A stretch of 6,953 bases of DNA from Oligoflexia bacterium (GTDB taxonomy: Bacteria; Bdellovibrionota; UBA1018; CAIMNF01), in contig CAIMNF010000574.1 of the NCBI GenBank assembly GCA_903842755.1, forward strand, positions 1 to 6,953, given 5' to 3'. Under the pieces are notes generated by a model. It saw only the letters and a program-made list of their open reading frames with translations. It had not been told where the DNA came from and ran no database searches. The translations under genes and the position numbers were made by a program. Positions 1-6,138 of this stretch are shown one piece after another. Position 1 is the first letter of the stretch. Every line of letters begins with the position of its first letter.

Positions 1-2542
1 CCAGCAACCCTCTGAGATGAGTCGTATCACTTCCTTGATCAGGGCTAACTAATTTTGAAAACTCCTCATAAGTTTTATAGTTATTCGTTCGGGTAGCTTG
101 CTGGAGTTTAAAAATAGTATCGGGATTCCAGTCGTGATGCTCGTCTTGTTTGCGGTAATGAATCTCTCCGCCTGGGTCAAGACCAGCCATGGTGGCTTTA
201 CTCTGATAGGCTTGTCGATGACGTCGCAAACATTCCTCGCCAATGCGCTCAATCGTCAATCCCCCGATGTGGGCTGAAGGCGTCCCGGAGAAATAACGAT
301 CGATCACGGAATCCGCGATACCCACCGCTTCGAACAGTTGCGCATTACAGTAGGACTGAATCGTAGAAATTCCCATTTTTGAGAATATTTTTAGTAACCC
401 TTTGCCAATCGCTTTTACGTATTTGGTATGAGCGGTATTTTCATCGATTCCTTCCGGAAAAATTCCTTTTTTCGCACAATCCGAAAGCGTATCAAATGCC
501 AAATAAGGATTAACCGACCCGGCACCAAACCCAATCAGACATGCGAAGTGATGGACATCGCGCGCTTCGGCCGTTTCAACCAAAAGTCCAACCTCCGTAC
601 GCAAGCACTCTTTAATGAGCCGCTGATGCACTGCGGACACGGCCAGCAGACTAGGAATCGGCACCTGAGATTCCTCAGCTCCCCGATCACTTAAAATAAT
701 AAATTTAATGCCGGATCGGACTAAGTCCACCGCTTTTTGACAAAGCTGCTCGAGCGAATATTCAAGGTCTCGCTCAAAAAAGATCGGTAACGTTTCGCTT
801 TTAAATCCCGGATCGATCATTTCACGAATTTTTTCCAAATCAAGATTCGTCAAAATGGGTTGCTGAACTTTAATCCTGCGGCAAGCATCCGGATTTTCTG
901 CCATTAAATTTGCACTCGGCCCAATGTGCGTCACCAGAGACATGACTAAATTTTCACGAATAGGGTCGATGGGCGGATTCGTCACCTGGGCAAACAATTG
1001 CTTGAAATAATTAAAGAGCAGCTGTGGCCGTTGCGACAAAACCGCAAGCGGCGTATCTACACCCATCGAAGACAAGGGTTCCTCGCCTTGCGTGGCCATC
1101 GGCTCCAAAACACGCTTAATTTCTTCTTCCGTGTAACCAAATAGCCGTTGATACTCGACCAGATGCCGACTTCCGATTTTAGGAACATTCAAGGGAACCG
1201 GCAACTCATCCACCGAAATGCGATACTGAGAAACCCAACTCCGATACGGCTTTTGAGTCATGATCTGCTTTTTAATCTCTTCATCACTGACCATTCGACC
1301 TTGTACCGTATCGACTAAAAGCATTTTTCCTGGCTCTAAGCGACCTTTGGCTTTAATCAGTTTTGGATCGACCTCAAGAACTCCGGCCTCAGAAGCTAAA
1401 ATAAAGCGATCATCCTGGGTGATCTGATAACGACAGGGCCTTAAGCCATTTCGATCAAGGGTTGCCCCAACCAATCGCCCATCGGTAAAACAAACGGCAG
1501 CGGGACCGTCCCAAGGCTCCATCATCGACGCATGGTATTCATAAAAACCACGTGCATCTAAATTCATGGATGGATTTCCGACCCAGGGCTCGGGAATCAA
1601 CATCATCATCACATGGGGAAGGGATCGTCCCCCCATCAATAAAAACTCGACCATATTATCCAGACAAGCAGAGTCACTTTGATCTTCATCGATGACCGGC
1701 AAAATTCGTCGAAGGTCTTGGCCTAAGAGATCAGATTCTAATCGCCCTTCGCGCGCCCTCATCCAATTCAAATTGCCTTTGAGTGTATTGATTTCGCCAT
1801 TATGACAAAGATAACGATAAGGATGCGCAAGTCGCCAGGACGGAAAAGTATTCGTACTAAAGCGGCTGTGCACCATTGCGATTGCACTCACATAATCTGA
1901 ATTGGACAGATCTACAAAATAATCTTTCAATTGTTCAGGCAACAAGAGGCCCTTGTAAACTAACGTGGTGGTCGAAAAACTTGGAATCGCAAAAAACTCT
2001 GCTCCCACTGCGTCCTTTAGTTTGGCCCGGACTTCGTGCTCAATAATGCGTCTAACTGCGTAGATTTTCCGATCAAAATCCGCCGCTGCCCTCGCCCCGC
2101 GACTCACAAAAAGCTGCTTGATTTTGGGTTCAGTTTTTAGGGCATCTTTTCCCAATACACTGCTTTTCACGGGTACTTCACGCCACGAAATGGGTTCTAA
2201 CCCTTCCTTGTTCAATTGGTTTTCCACTAAGGACTCAATCGTTTTCTGTATCTCCGATTGTGGCGGTAAAAAAAACATTCCAACTGCATAATCGCCCAAA
2301 GGCGGTAATGACTTCAGTTGCGCACGGAATAATCGGTCTGGGATCTGGGTCAAAATACCGCAACCATCCCCGCTTTGCGAGTCAGCTCCTTGTGCTCCTC
2401 GATGACTTAAATTTTCAAGCAAAGTGATCGAATCTAAAACAGTCTGGTGAGATTTGCGGCCCTTGATGTCGGCAACTAAACCAATTCCGCAGCCATCTTT
2501 TTCGAGCGCCGGATCGTAAAGCCCCTGTTTTGGAAAACCCAT
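1..2542 (-). CDS. gltB: Glutamate synthase large chain, N-terminal 847 residues (gene runs off left edge)
   Basis: Glutamate synthase (GOGAT) large subunit: a cytoplasmic iron-sulphur flavoprotein that hydrolyses glutamine and transfers the ammonia to 2-oxoglutarate, giving two glutamates. Seen: an unbroken minus-strand frame from the ATG at 2542 to the edge. A short 17-residue propeptide (starting MGFPKQGLYDP) precedes Cys18 in DGCGIGLVAD, the expected class II amidotransferase nucleophile exposed by cleavage. Further family motifs are HSRFSTNTFPSW near residue 225, HNGEINTLKGN near 248 and DRNGLRPCRY near 365. The central domain follows (about 470-760), including SKMGISTIQSY, then RYFSGTPSAHIGG. 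The start of the FMN-binding synthase domain (from about 800) is cut at residue 847 of the usual roughly 1,500. The 3Fe-4S cysteines lie off the window, so NADPH versus ferredoxin dependence cannot be judged, and gltD is not visible. The Shine-Dalgarno sequence is poor (GAAAG 5 nt before ATG). The start is chosen because it gives the canonical GLYDP propeptide. Confidence 0.97.
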   Translation of the reverse strand, partial: MGFPKQGLYDPALEKDGCGIGLVADIKGRKSHQTVLDSITLLENLSHRGAQGADSQSGDGCGILTQIPDRLFRAQLKSLPPLGDYAVGMFFLPPQSEIQKTIESLVENQLNKEGLEPISWREVPVKSSVLGKDALKTEPKIKQLFVSRGARAAADFDRKIYAVRRIIEHEVRAKLKDAVGAEFFAIPSFSTTTLVYKGLLLPEQLKDYFVDLSNSDYVSAIAMVHSRFSTNTFPSWRLAHPYRYLCHNGEINTLKGNLNWMRAREGRLESDLLGQDLRRILPVIDEDQSDSACLDNMVEFLLMGGRSLPHVMMMLIPEPWVGNPSMNLDARGFYEYHASMMEPWDGPAAVCFTDGRLVGATLDRNGLRPCRYQITQDDRFILASEAGVLEVDPKLIKAKGRLEPGKMLLVDTVQGRMVSDEEIKKQIMTQKPYRSWVSQYRISVDELPVPLNVPKIGSRHLVEYQRLFGYTEEEIKRVLEPMATQGEEPLSSMGVDTPLAVLSQRPQLLFNYFKQLFAQVTNPPIDPIRENLVMSLVTHIGPSANLMAENPDACRRIKVQQPILTNLDLEKIREMIDPGFKSETLPIFFERDLEYSLEQLCQKAVDLVRSGIKFIILSDRGAEESQVPIPSLLAVSAVHQRLIKECLRTEVGLLVETAEARDVHHFACLIGFGAGSVNPYLAFDTLSDCAKKGIFPEGIDENTAHTKYVKAIGKGLLKIFSKMGISTIQSYCNAQLFEAVGIADSVIDRYFSGTPSAHIGGLTIERIGEECLRRHRQAYQSKATMAGLDPGGEIHYRKQDEHHDWNPDTIFKLQQATRTNNYKTYEEFSKLVSPDQGSDTTHLRGLL

Positions 2543-2561
2543 TTTTTCTTTCAAGCAGAAA

Positions 2562-2590
2562 GTTTTAGGTCAAAAGAAAAAAAGTGTCAA
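2562..2590 (-). promoter_or_regulatory. Candidate sigma-70 promoter for gltB
   Basis: On the minus strand there is a perfect -35 hexamer TTGACA (2590-2585), a 17-bp spacer that is mostly T, and a -10-like TAAAAC (2567-2562). The implied transcript would start near 2555, leaving a leader of about a dozen bases before the gltB ATG at 2542. The -35 box begins only 4 bp past the stop codon of the upstream secreted-protein gene, so gltB probably has its own promoter even though both genes run the same way. The -10 matches consensus at four of six positions. The call comes from inspection alone. Confidence 0.42.
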
Positions 2591-2594
2591 TGGA

Positions 2595-3383
2595 TCAGTT
2601 AAAATAGTCTGGATAGTTGACATGGTAGTGACGTGCACGATTTTTCGGAACCTGTGGGCCATAAAAGACATAACCTTTGAAAGAAGTATCCAAAAGGTTC
2701 TTCATCCGATCAAAGTTTTCAAGAAGCTTGTCCTTGCTCCAATCGTATTGATCTAAGTTAAAAAAGAAATAACTCTTGGGATTGTAATCCGTATCGGTCC
2801 ACGTCGGGGTACTCACCGTTCTGTAAAGCCGATCATATAGGGTCACGTCATCTCGACGCTGCTCCACCCAATTGTATTCTTTTACCATCTCGTTGTAAAT
2901 TTCGGGTGTCTGCACACTCCAAGATTCTACTACATTTGGCGAACAAATGATGTATTCACTAAAATTATGTCCGGCCTTATAATAACCGAAGATCACCGTA
3001 TGATTCTTTTCGGAAGCGGTTAAGCTGCTGCAGCCACCGTCTTTGGTCCAAACATCTCGCATTTTAAAATGGGTATGGGGACGCAACTTCATTCGAACTA
3101 CAAAATCGCCGTACCCAAAAGTGCCAATCGGTGTTCTCCACGCCCAAATCTCGCTTTTGGCCGGTAAAAAATCAGTCGAACTGCTTTCTTGGATGTATCG
3201 AGCAACGGTATCCTTATCCTTCCACGCGTAGAGTACCTCTGGGGCGCAGCCAATGCCATACGGAAGAACTACTCCGGCGTACTCTTTCGCTTCGCACCGC
3301 TTATGGGTGTATTCAAACGCGAATCCCACTTTCGAAGAAGCGAAAGTCAGCAGAATTAAAGCGTGAACAAAGCGTCTTAACAT
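2595..3383 (-). CDS. Secreted protein of unknown function, 262 aa, four cysteines
   Basis: I do not recognise this family. Seen: an N-terminal Sec signal peptide, with a MLRR basic start, hydrophobic residues 5-16 and a likely cleavage after VGFA (residue 22), so the mature protein is exported to the periplasm or beyond. The mature part is rich in Tyr, Trp, Phe and Asp/Lys. It has exactly four cysteines (30, 46, 118, 147), an even number that fits two disulfides in an exported protein. There is no further membrane segment. The stretch from LYAW (51-54) through YGDFVVRMKL (91-100) to SEYIICSPNVVESWSV (142-157) faintly recalls the strand order of ADP-ribosyltransferase-like folds; this is inference only. 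Start: the ATG at 3383 has AGGA 10 nt upstream. A TTG two codons earlier (3389) would leave only 4 nt, so it is not chosen. The TGA stop lies 52 bp before gltB. Confidence 0.85.
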   Translation of the reverse strand: MLRRFVHALILLTFASSKVGFAFEYTHKRCEAKEYAGVVLPYGIGCAPEVLYAWKDKDTVARYIQESSSTDFLPAKSEIWAWRTPIGTFGYGDFVVRMKLRPHTHFKMRDVWTKDGGCSSLTASEKNHTVIFGYYKAGHNFSEYIICSPNVVESWSVQTPEIYNEMVKEYNWVEQRRDDVTLYDRLYRTVSTPTWTDTDYNPKSYFFFNLDQYDWSKDKLLENFDRMKNLLDTSFKGYVFYGPQVPKNRARHYHVNYPDYFN

Positions 3384-3393
3384 AGCCAATGAA

Positions 3394-3397
3394 TCCT
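3394..3397 (-). promoter_or_regulatory. Ribosome binding site deciding the start of the secreted protein
   Basis: AGGA on the minus strand lies 10 nt before the ATG at 3383 and only 4 nt before the alternative in-frame TTG at 3389. The spacing favours the ATG, which also puts the basic residues MLRR right at the front of the signal peptide. Confidence 0.5.
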
Positions 3398-3459
3398 AAA
3401 CTAAATTAAAACTAATTACAATATCAAAATAGTCATTTACTTAACATCAATCATTTCAA

Positions 3460-3486
3460 TTGATTTATTAATTGACACGATATACT
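3460..3486 (+). promoter_or_regulatory. Candidate promoter for the lysozyme-like lipoprotein gene
   Basis: TATACT at 3481-3486 is a good -10 match (five of six). The best -35 partner is TTGATT at 3460-3465, with a short 15-bp spacer. Transcription would begin near 3493, before the AGGGGG ribosome binding site, and would exclude the upstream TTG at 3486 as a start. The surrounding divergent region 3384-3518 is very AT-rich and includes the small palindrome TCAATTGA (3456-3463). I could not pick out a convincing promoter for the minus-strand gene in it. Confidence 0.3.
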
Positions 3487-3506
3487 TGAACCACGGGGAC
3501 AAAAAA

Positions 3507-3512
3507 AGGGGG
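3507..3512 (+). promoter_or_regulatory. Ribosome binding site deciding the lipoprotein start
   Basis: AGGGGG lies 6 nt before the ATG at 3519, a good spacing. It rules against the longer in-frame TTG start at 3486, which would also put eleven polar residues ahead of the lipoprotein signal. Confidence 0.6.
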
Positions 3513-3518
3513 CAATCA

Positions 3519-4286
3519 ATGAAGTTCAAAGTAAACCGCGTTCAATGTTGGATGATCGTCGTATTCCTGTCTTTAGGGGCATGTGGAAAATTAAAATCGA
3601 CGAGTTCACCGCAATCCTCTCCAAACCCACCCTCCCCGGCCACACCTGAGCCACCTTCTCATTTTACAGATCAACCGCAAGTGTTAGTAGGATGGCTCCA
3701 AGAGTACGACACCCATATTCACAGTGAAATTCAAGCCCAAGAGACAGAACTATTGCAACTTTCTGCGGACGAAATGGCTACCGTCTGTCCAAAGTGGAGT
3801 GATCTCTCTACAGTCCAAAAACTCAATTTTTGGTCGAGCCTTCTTTATGCCGTTGCCAAAGAAGAATCCGACTTTGAGCGCAACATGATTTATTTAGAAA
3901 CGGGACTTTCTACAGATCCAATCACAAAGCAGCAAATCCGTTCCGAAGGACTTTTACAACTATCCTATGGAGACGTTGAAGTTTATCACTATCCTTTTGA
4001 CGACATTTCCTGGGAAAGAGATTCAACCAGCGCCCTTCACGATTATGAAATTGGCACAAAAAAGGGGGATGCGACCCGTACTCTGCTCAATGCCTATTCG
4101 AATTTAAACTTAGGTTTATGGATCATGCGTGACCTTTTGAAAAAACGTCCTGCTGAACTTTTTGAATCTGCCACCTGTAGGTATTGGTCTACTTTAAGAC
4201 CGAATTCAACGCCATTCGGAAAAATTCTGGACACGCTAGGAGAAAAAATTCCCGCCTGTGGCTACCCCCTGAAACAAATCCACTAA
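3519..4286 (+). CDS. Lipoprotein with a lytic-transglycosylase/goose-lysozyme-like domain
   Basis: Probable membrane-anchored peptidoglycan-cleaving enzyme. Seen: MKFKVNR start, hydrophobic residues 11-20 and a lipobox L19-G20-A21-C22, so Cys22 is the predicted lipidated residue (SPII), with Gly-Lys next and no Asp at +2. A flexible Ser/Pro-rich linker follows (30-47). The folded part (about 52-255) has a helix with KEESDF (114-119), then SEGLLQLSYGD (142-152), then NAYSNLNLGLWIMRDLL (191-207) and CRYWSTLRP (220-228). This matches the order of motifs in GH23-type SLT domains (E-S-x-F, then GLMQL/I, then NLxxG). By that alignment Glu116 would be the catalytic acid, though Glu115 and Glu143 are close alternatives. 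Cys90, Cys220 and Cys247 are also present. The fit is remote: the gap between E-S and GLLQL is long, and 255 aa is compact. Its 3' end overlaps the convergent LysR gene by 4 bp. It could be an inactive or specialised lysozyme relative. Confidence 0.72.
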   Translation: MKFKVNRVQCWMIVVFLSLGACGKLKSTSSPQSSPNPPSPATPEPPSHFTDQPQVLVGWLQEYDTHIHSEIQAQETELLQLSADEMATVCPKWSDLSTVQKLNFWSSLLYAVAKEESDFERNMIYLETGLSTDPITKQQIRSEGLLQLSYGDVEVYHYPFDDISWERDSTSALHDYEIGTKKGDATRTLLNAYSNLNLGLWIMRDLLKKRPAELFESATCRYWSTLRPNSTPFGKILDTLGEKIPACGYPLKQIH

Positions 4287-5140
4287 AACGATTCCCTTAA
4301 GGCTCGAGCGACTGCTTGAACCCGTGCATTTTTTCTTACATCAGCATGAGTGACCATCCAGATGACTGCATTCTGTGGGGCAATTAGTCTGATCCGCTCA
4401 AGGTGAGGTGCTCGGGACGCAATGGCCTCAGGTAATGCCCCCCAACCAATTCCATTTTTTACTGCTTCATACACATGCTCCCATGCGTGAGTACTGACCA
4501 CATACTTCAACTTTTGATGGAAGGGCGCCAATAGTTTCTCTTCTTTTTCCATCATCACTTCAGGATACAACCCCACAAAGGGGTACCGCAGAAGCTCTTC
4601 TACACATTTTGGCTGCACCCCTCGTTTCCAAAAATCCTTCGATCCATAAAGACCAACTGGCCAATCGGCAAGACGGGTCAGGTGTAGGTTTTGTTCTTCT
4701 GGCTTTACGAAGCGAATCGCAAGATCCGCTTCGCGCTTAGACAAGTTTAGAACTTCTGGCCCCGTCAGCAAATTTAACTCTATTTCAGGATAAAGTTCGG
4801 TCACTCTTTTAAGCCCATACTTCAGCAAATAATTTGCCAAACCACCGGGCGCCGCGATCCGCACTGGCCCCTGTAAACGCTGATCTTTGCCCAGGAGCTT
4901 CGTTCCAATATGGTCGAATTTCTCCTCGATCTCGTCCACCATTCGCGCGATTCCCTCTCCCGAAGGGGTCAAAAAGAAACCGTTCGAACGTTTCTCAAAG
5001 AGCTTTGTCCCGAGCCGGTCTTCAAGCGCGTAAAGTCGCCGACCTACGGTTGCTTGATCCGTGCCGAGTACCTTTGCCGCATTCTTTAAGGAACCCTGTA
5101 CTTTCACTGCTTGAAAAAACCTAAAATCATCCCAATTCAT
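4283..5140 (-). CDS. LysR-family transcriptional regulator
   Basis: DNA-binding regulator, 285 aa, close to full length for the family. Seen: an N-terminal winged helix-turn-helix, MNWDDFRFFQAV then GSLKNAAKVLGTDQATVGRRLYALEDRLGTKLFEK (residues 17-50) and LTPSGEG (57-63). A linker helix follows (about 64-88), then an effector-binding domain (about 91-285) starting GPVRIAAPGG, with the family-typical GIGWGALPEAIA at 230-241. LysR proteins usually bind as tetramers and often control the divergently transcribed neighbour, here the secreted protein at 5273. The effector cannot be read from sequence. The start at 5140 is chosen because MNWDDFRFF is where this family normally begins, although it has no clear Shine-Dalgarno sequence. 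An in-frame ATG at 5200 would add 20 residues and has AAGGA 10 nt upstream. The stop codon overlaps that of the convergent lipoprotein gene. Confidence 0.93.
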   Translation of the reverse strand: MNWDDFRFFQAVKVQGSLKNAAKVLGTDQATVGRRLYALEDRLGTKLFEKRSNGFFLTPSGEGIARMVDEIEEKFDHIGTKLLGKDQRLQGPVRIAAPGGLANYLLKYGLKRVTELYPEIELNLLTGPEVLNLSKREADLAIRFVKPEEQNLHLTRLADWPVGLYGSKDFWKRGVQPKCVEELLRYPFVGLYPEVMMEKEEKLLAPFHQKLKYVVSTHAWEHVYEAVKNGIGWGALPEAIASRAPHLERIRLIAPQNAVIWMVTHADVRKNARVQAVARALRESF

Positions 5141-5161
5141 GACACAGAAGCTTACATCATT

Positions 5162-5200
5162 AAATGCATTTTTGCATTTCATTAATGAACAATTATGCAT
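5162..5200. promoter_or_regulatory. Palindrome cluster, candidate LysR operator
   Basis: This lies inside the 132-bp divergent region. It contains a perfect 7-bp inverted repeat AAATGCA-N4-TGCATTT (5162-5179), immediately overlapped by a perfect 12-bp palindrome TTCATTAATGAA (5178-5189). ATGCAT occurs twice (5164-5169 and 5195-5200). LysR proteins bind interrupted dyads of this general size near their own promoter, so this is a reasonable binding site for the adjacent regulator. AT-richness raises the chance of random palindromes, and the spacing is not an exact T-N11-A box. Confidence 0.45.
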
Positions 5201-5234
5201 TTTAATTTCGTCCTTGATCTCCTAAAAACGTCCC

Positions 5235-5250
5235 ATGCCTATTCCGGCAT
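5235..5250 (+). repeat. Small inverted repeat in the leader of the secreted-protein gene
   Basis: ATGCC (5235-5239) and GGCAT (5246-5250) flank the 6-nt loop TATTCC, giving a 5-bp hairpin 22 nt before the ATG at 5273. It may be a leader structure or half of a binding site. It is short enough to be chance. Confidence 0.25.
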
Positions 5251-5272
5251 AGAAAGAATATGTGTAACTCGA

Positions 5273-6076
5273 ATGAAATTGTATTTAGTCGTATTGACCT
5301 TCATCACCGCATCTTGGACCCAAGCACAAACCAACGAACAGCCTGTAAATCCAACACTCGTCCTCTCTGAGGAACAAGTAGAAGTGCTCGCCAAAAAAGC
5401 AATTGAAACCACCACTTCCGATTTAAACACTCTCTTATCAGGCCAGGACCCCAATGCAGCAATTACGGTTTATCGGCCCTATACTCGGGCGGAATTAAAT
5501 AGCCTTAGCCAGCTCGGTAAAAGTCGAATCAGCAGTAATTTTTTAATCGAAAAGTGCATTTATACCAAAGAAAATCTTGTCAGTATGATGAACGACGAAT
5601 TAACGATAGAAGACGATTCCGTAGAAAACCATCGGACAAGCCTTGAAAACATTCGTACGGAATACAATCGCTCCCTGTGGAAATTAATCTCGAAGGCATG
5701 CATGAACGCTCAGGAAACGTTTCGGGATCGCCTCCACCATTTGACCACTCATGGCGGAACTTCCGTCGAACTCTCTGATGACGCAATCAATGGCCTCACT
5801 CAACTCATCTTTTTTCCGACGATAAACGGCAAACCTTCATTCAAGAAAAAGATGAATAATGCCATCACTACCTTGATCAGCAGCGGATTTTTGATCGGCG
5901 CAGGGGCTTCGCTCATTGGCATTCCGTTTGCCGGGATGATTTTAACCTTCTCTACCCTTGCGAATGCCGCAACGACCATCGTTCGCACGAACGTGGTTCA
6001 CGGAAGCACCTTAAACGGGATAACCCCAGGAATATCATTAGACCCCTATTCTGCCATCGACCTCGATTTAAACTAA
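5273..6076 (+). CDS. Secreted protein of unknown function with a C-terminal glycine-rich hydrophobic segment
   Basis: No family recognised; 267 aa. Seen: a signal peptide MKLYLVVLTFITASWTQA with likely cleavage after TQA (residue 18). A polar, mostly helical middle follows, including LSEEQVEVLAKKAIETTTSDL (31-51) and a stretch rich in Glu, Asp and Asn around 105-160. Two cysteines (95 and 143) could pair. A long hydrophobic stretch (about 197-237) has GFLIGAGASLIGIPFAGMI at 205-223, with glycines at 205, 209, 211, 216 and 221, including a GxxxG step. This could insert in a membrane as one segment or a hairpin. The last 30 residues are polar and end in DLDLN. Start: the ATG at 5273 begins the signal peptide directly. 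An in-frame ATG at 5195 would put 26 unlikely residues ahead of it. No strong Shine-Dalgarno sequence precedes either. It is divergent from the LysR gene, which may control it. Confidence 0.83.
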   Translation: MKLYLVVLTFITASWTQAQTNEQPVNPTLVLSEEQVEVLAKKAIETTTSDLNTLLSGQDPNAAITVYRPYTRAELNSLSQLGKSRISSNFLIEKCIYTKENLVSMMNDELTIEDDSVENHRTSLENIRTEYNRSLWKLISKACMNAQETFRDRLHHLTTHGGTSVELSDDAINGLTQLIFFPTINGKPSFKKKMNNAITTLISSGFLIGAGASLIGIPFAGMILTFSTLANAATTIVRTNVVHGSTLNGITPGISLDPYSAIDLDLN

Positions 6077-6086
6077 ATTCTTACGC

Positions 6087-6115
6087 TGGCCTCAATTCAT
6101 TTTGAATTGGGGCCA
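6087..6115 (+). terminator. Strong hairpin after the secreted-protein gene, probable terminator
   Basis: A 12-bp stem (6087-6098 with 6104-6115, arms TGGCCTCAATTC and GAATTGGGGCCA) contains a single G-U wobble in the transcript and closes over a 5-nt ATTTT loop, beginning 11 nt after the TAA at 6076. The position and strength fit a transcription terminator. However, no T-run follows (the next bases are ATTCCTATT), so it may be a weak or factor-assisted terminator or an RNA-stabilising 3' hairpin. Confidence 0.55.
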
Positions 6116-6138
6116 ATTCCTATTAATCTAATAGTCAA

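Noticed and set aside
49..252. Minus-strand 67-codon frame overlapping the gltB frame
   Set aside because: The gltB frame here encodes EECLRRHRQAYQ and the start of the FMN domain, so this is an out-of-frame shadow.
428..694. Plus-strand 88-codon open frame inside gltB
   Set aside because: It lies wholly antisense to well-conserved gltB codons, has no homology I recognise and no convincing ribosome binding site.
2548..2562. Hairpin CTTTC/GAAAG next to the gltB start as a translational switch
   Set aside because: Only a 5-bp AT-rich stem; too weak to support a regulatory claim despite covering the Shine-Dalgarno-like GAAAG.
3131..3385. Plus-strand 84-codon open frame opposite the secreted-protein gene
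   Set aside because: Antisense to the signal peptide and cysteine-bearing region of the real gene; low-complexity translation with no domain.
3472..3477. Perfect TTGACA upstream of the lipoprotein gene as a -35 box
   Set aside because: At 16-18 bp downstream there is only G-rich sequence (around GGGGAC), with no -10 match; the TATACT at 3481 is far too close.
4834..5124. Plus-strand 96-codon open frame opposite the LysR DNA-binding domain
   Set aside because: The opposite strand encodes a textbook helix-turn-helix; the Arg/Pro-rich translation is typical of an antisense shadow.
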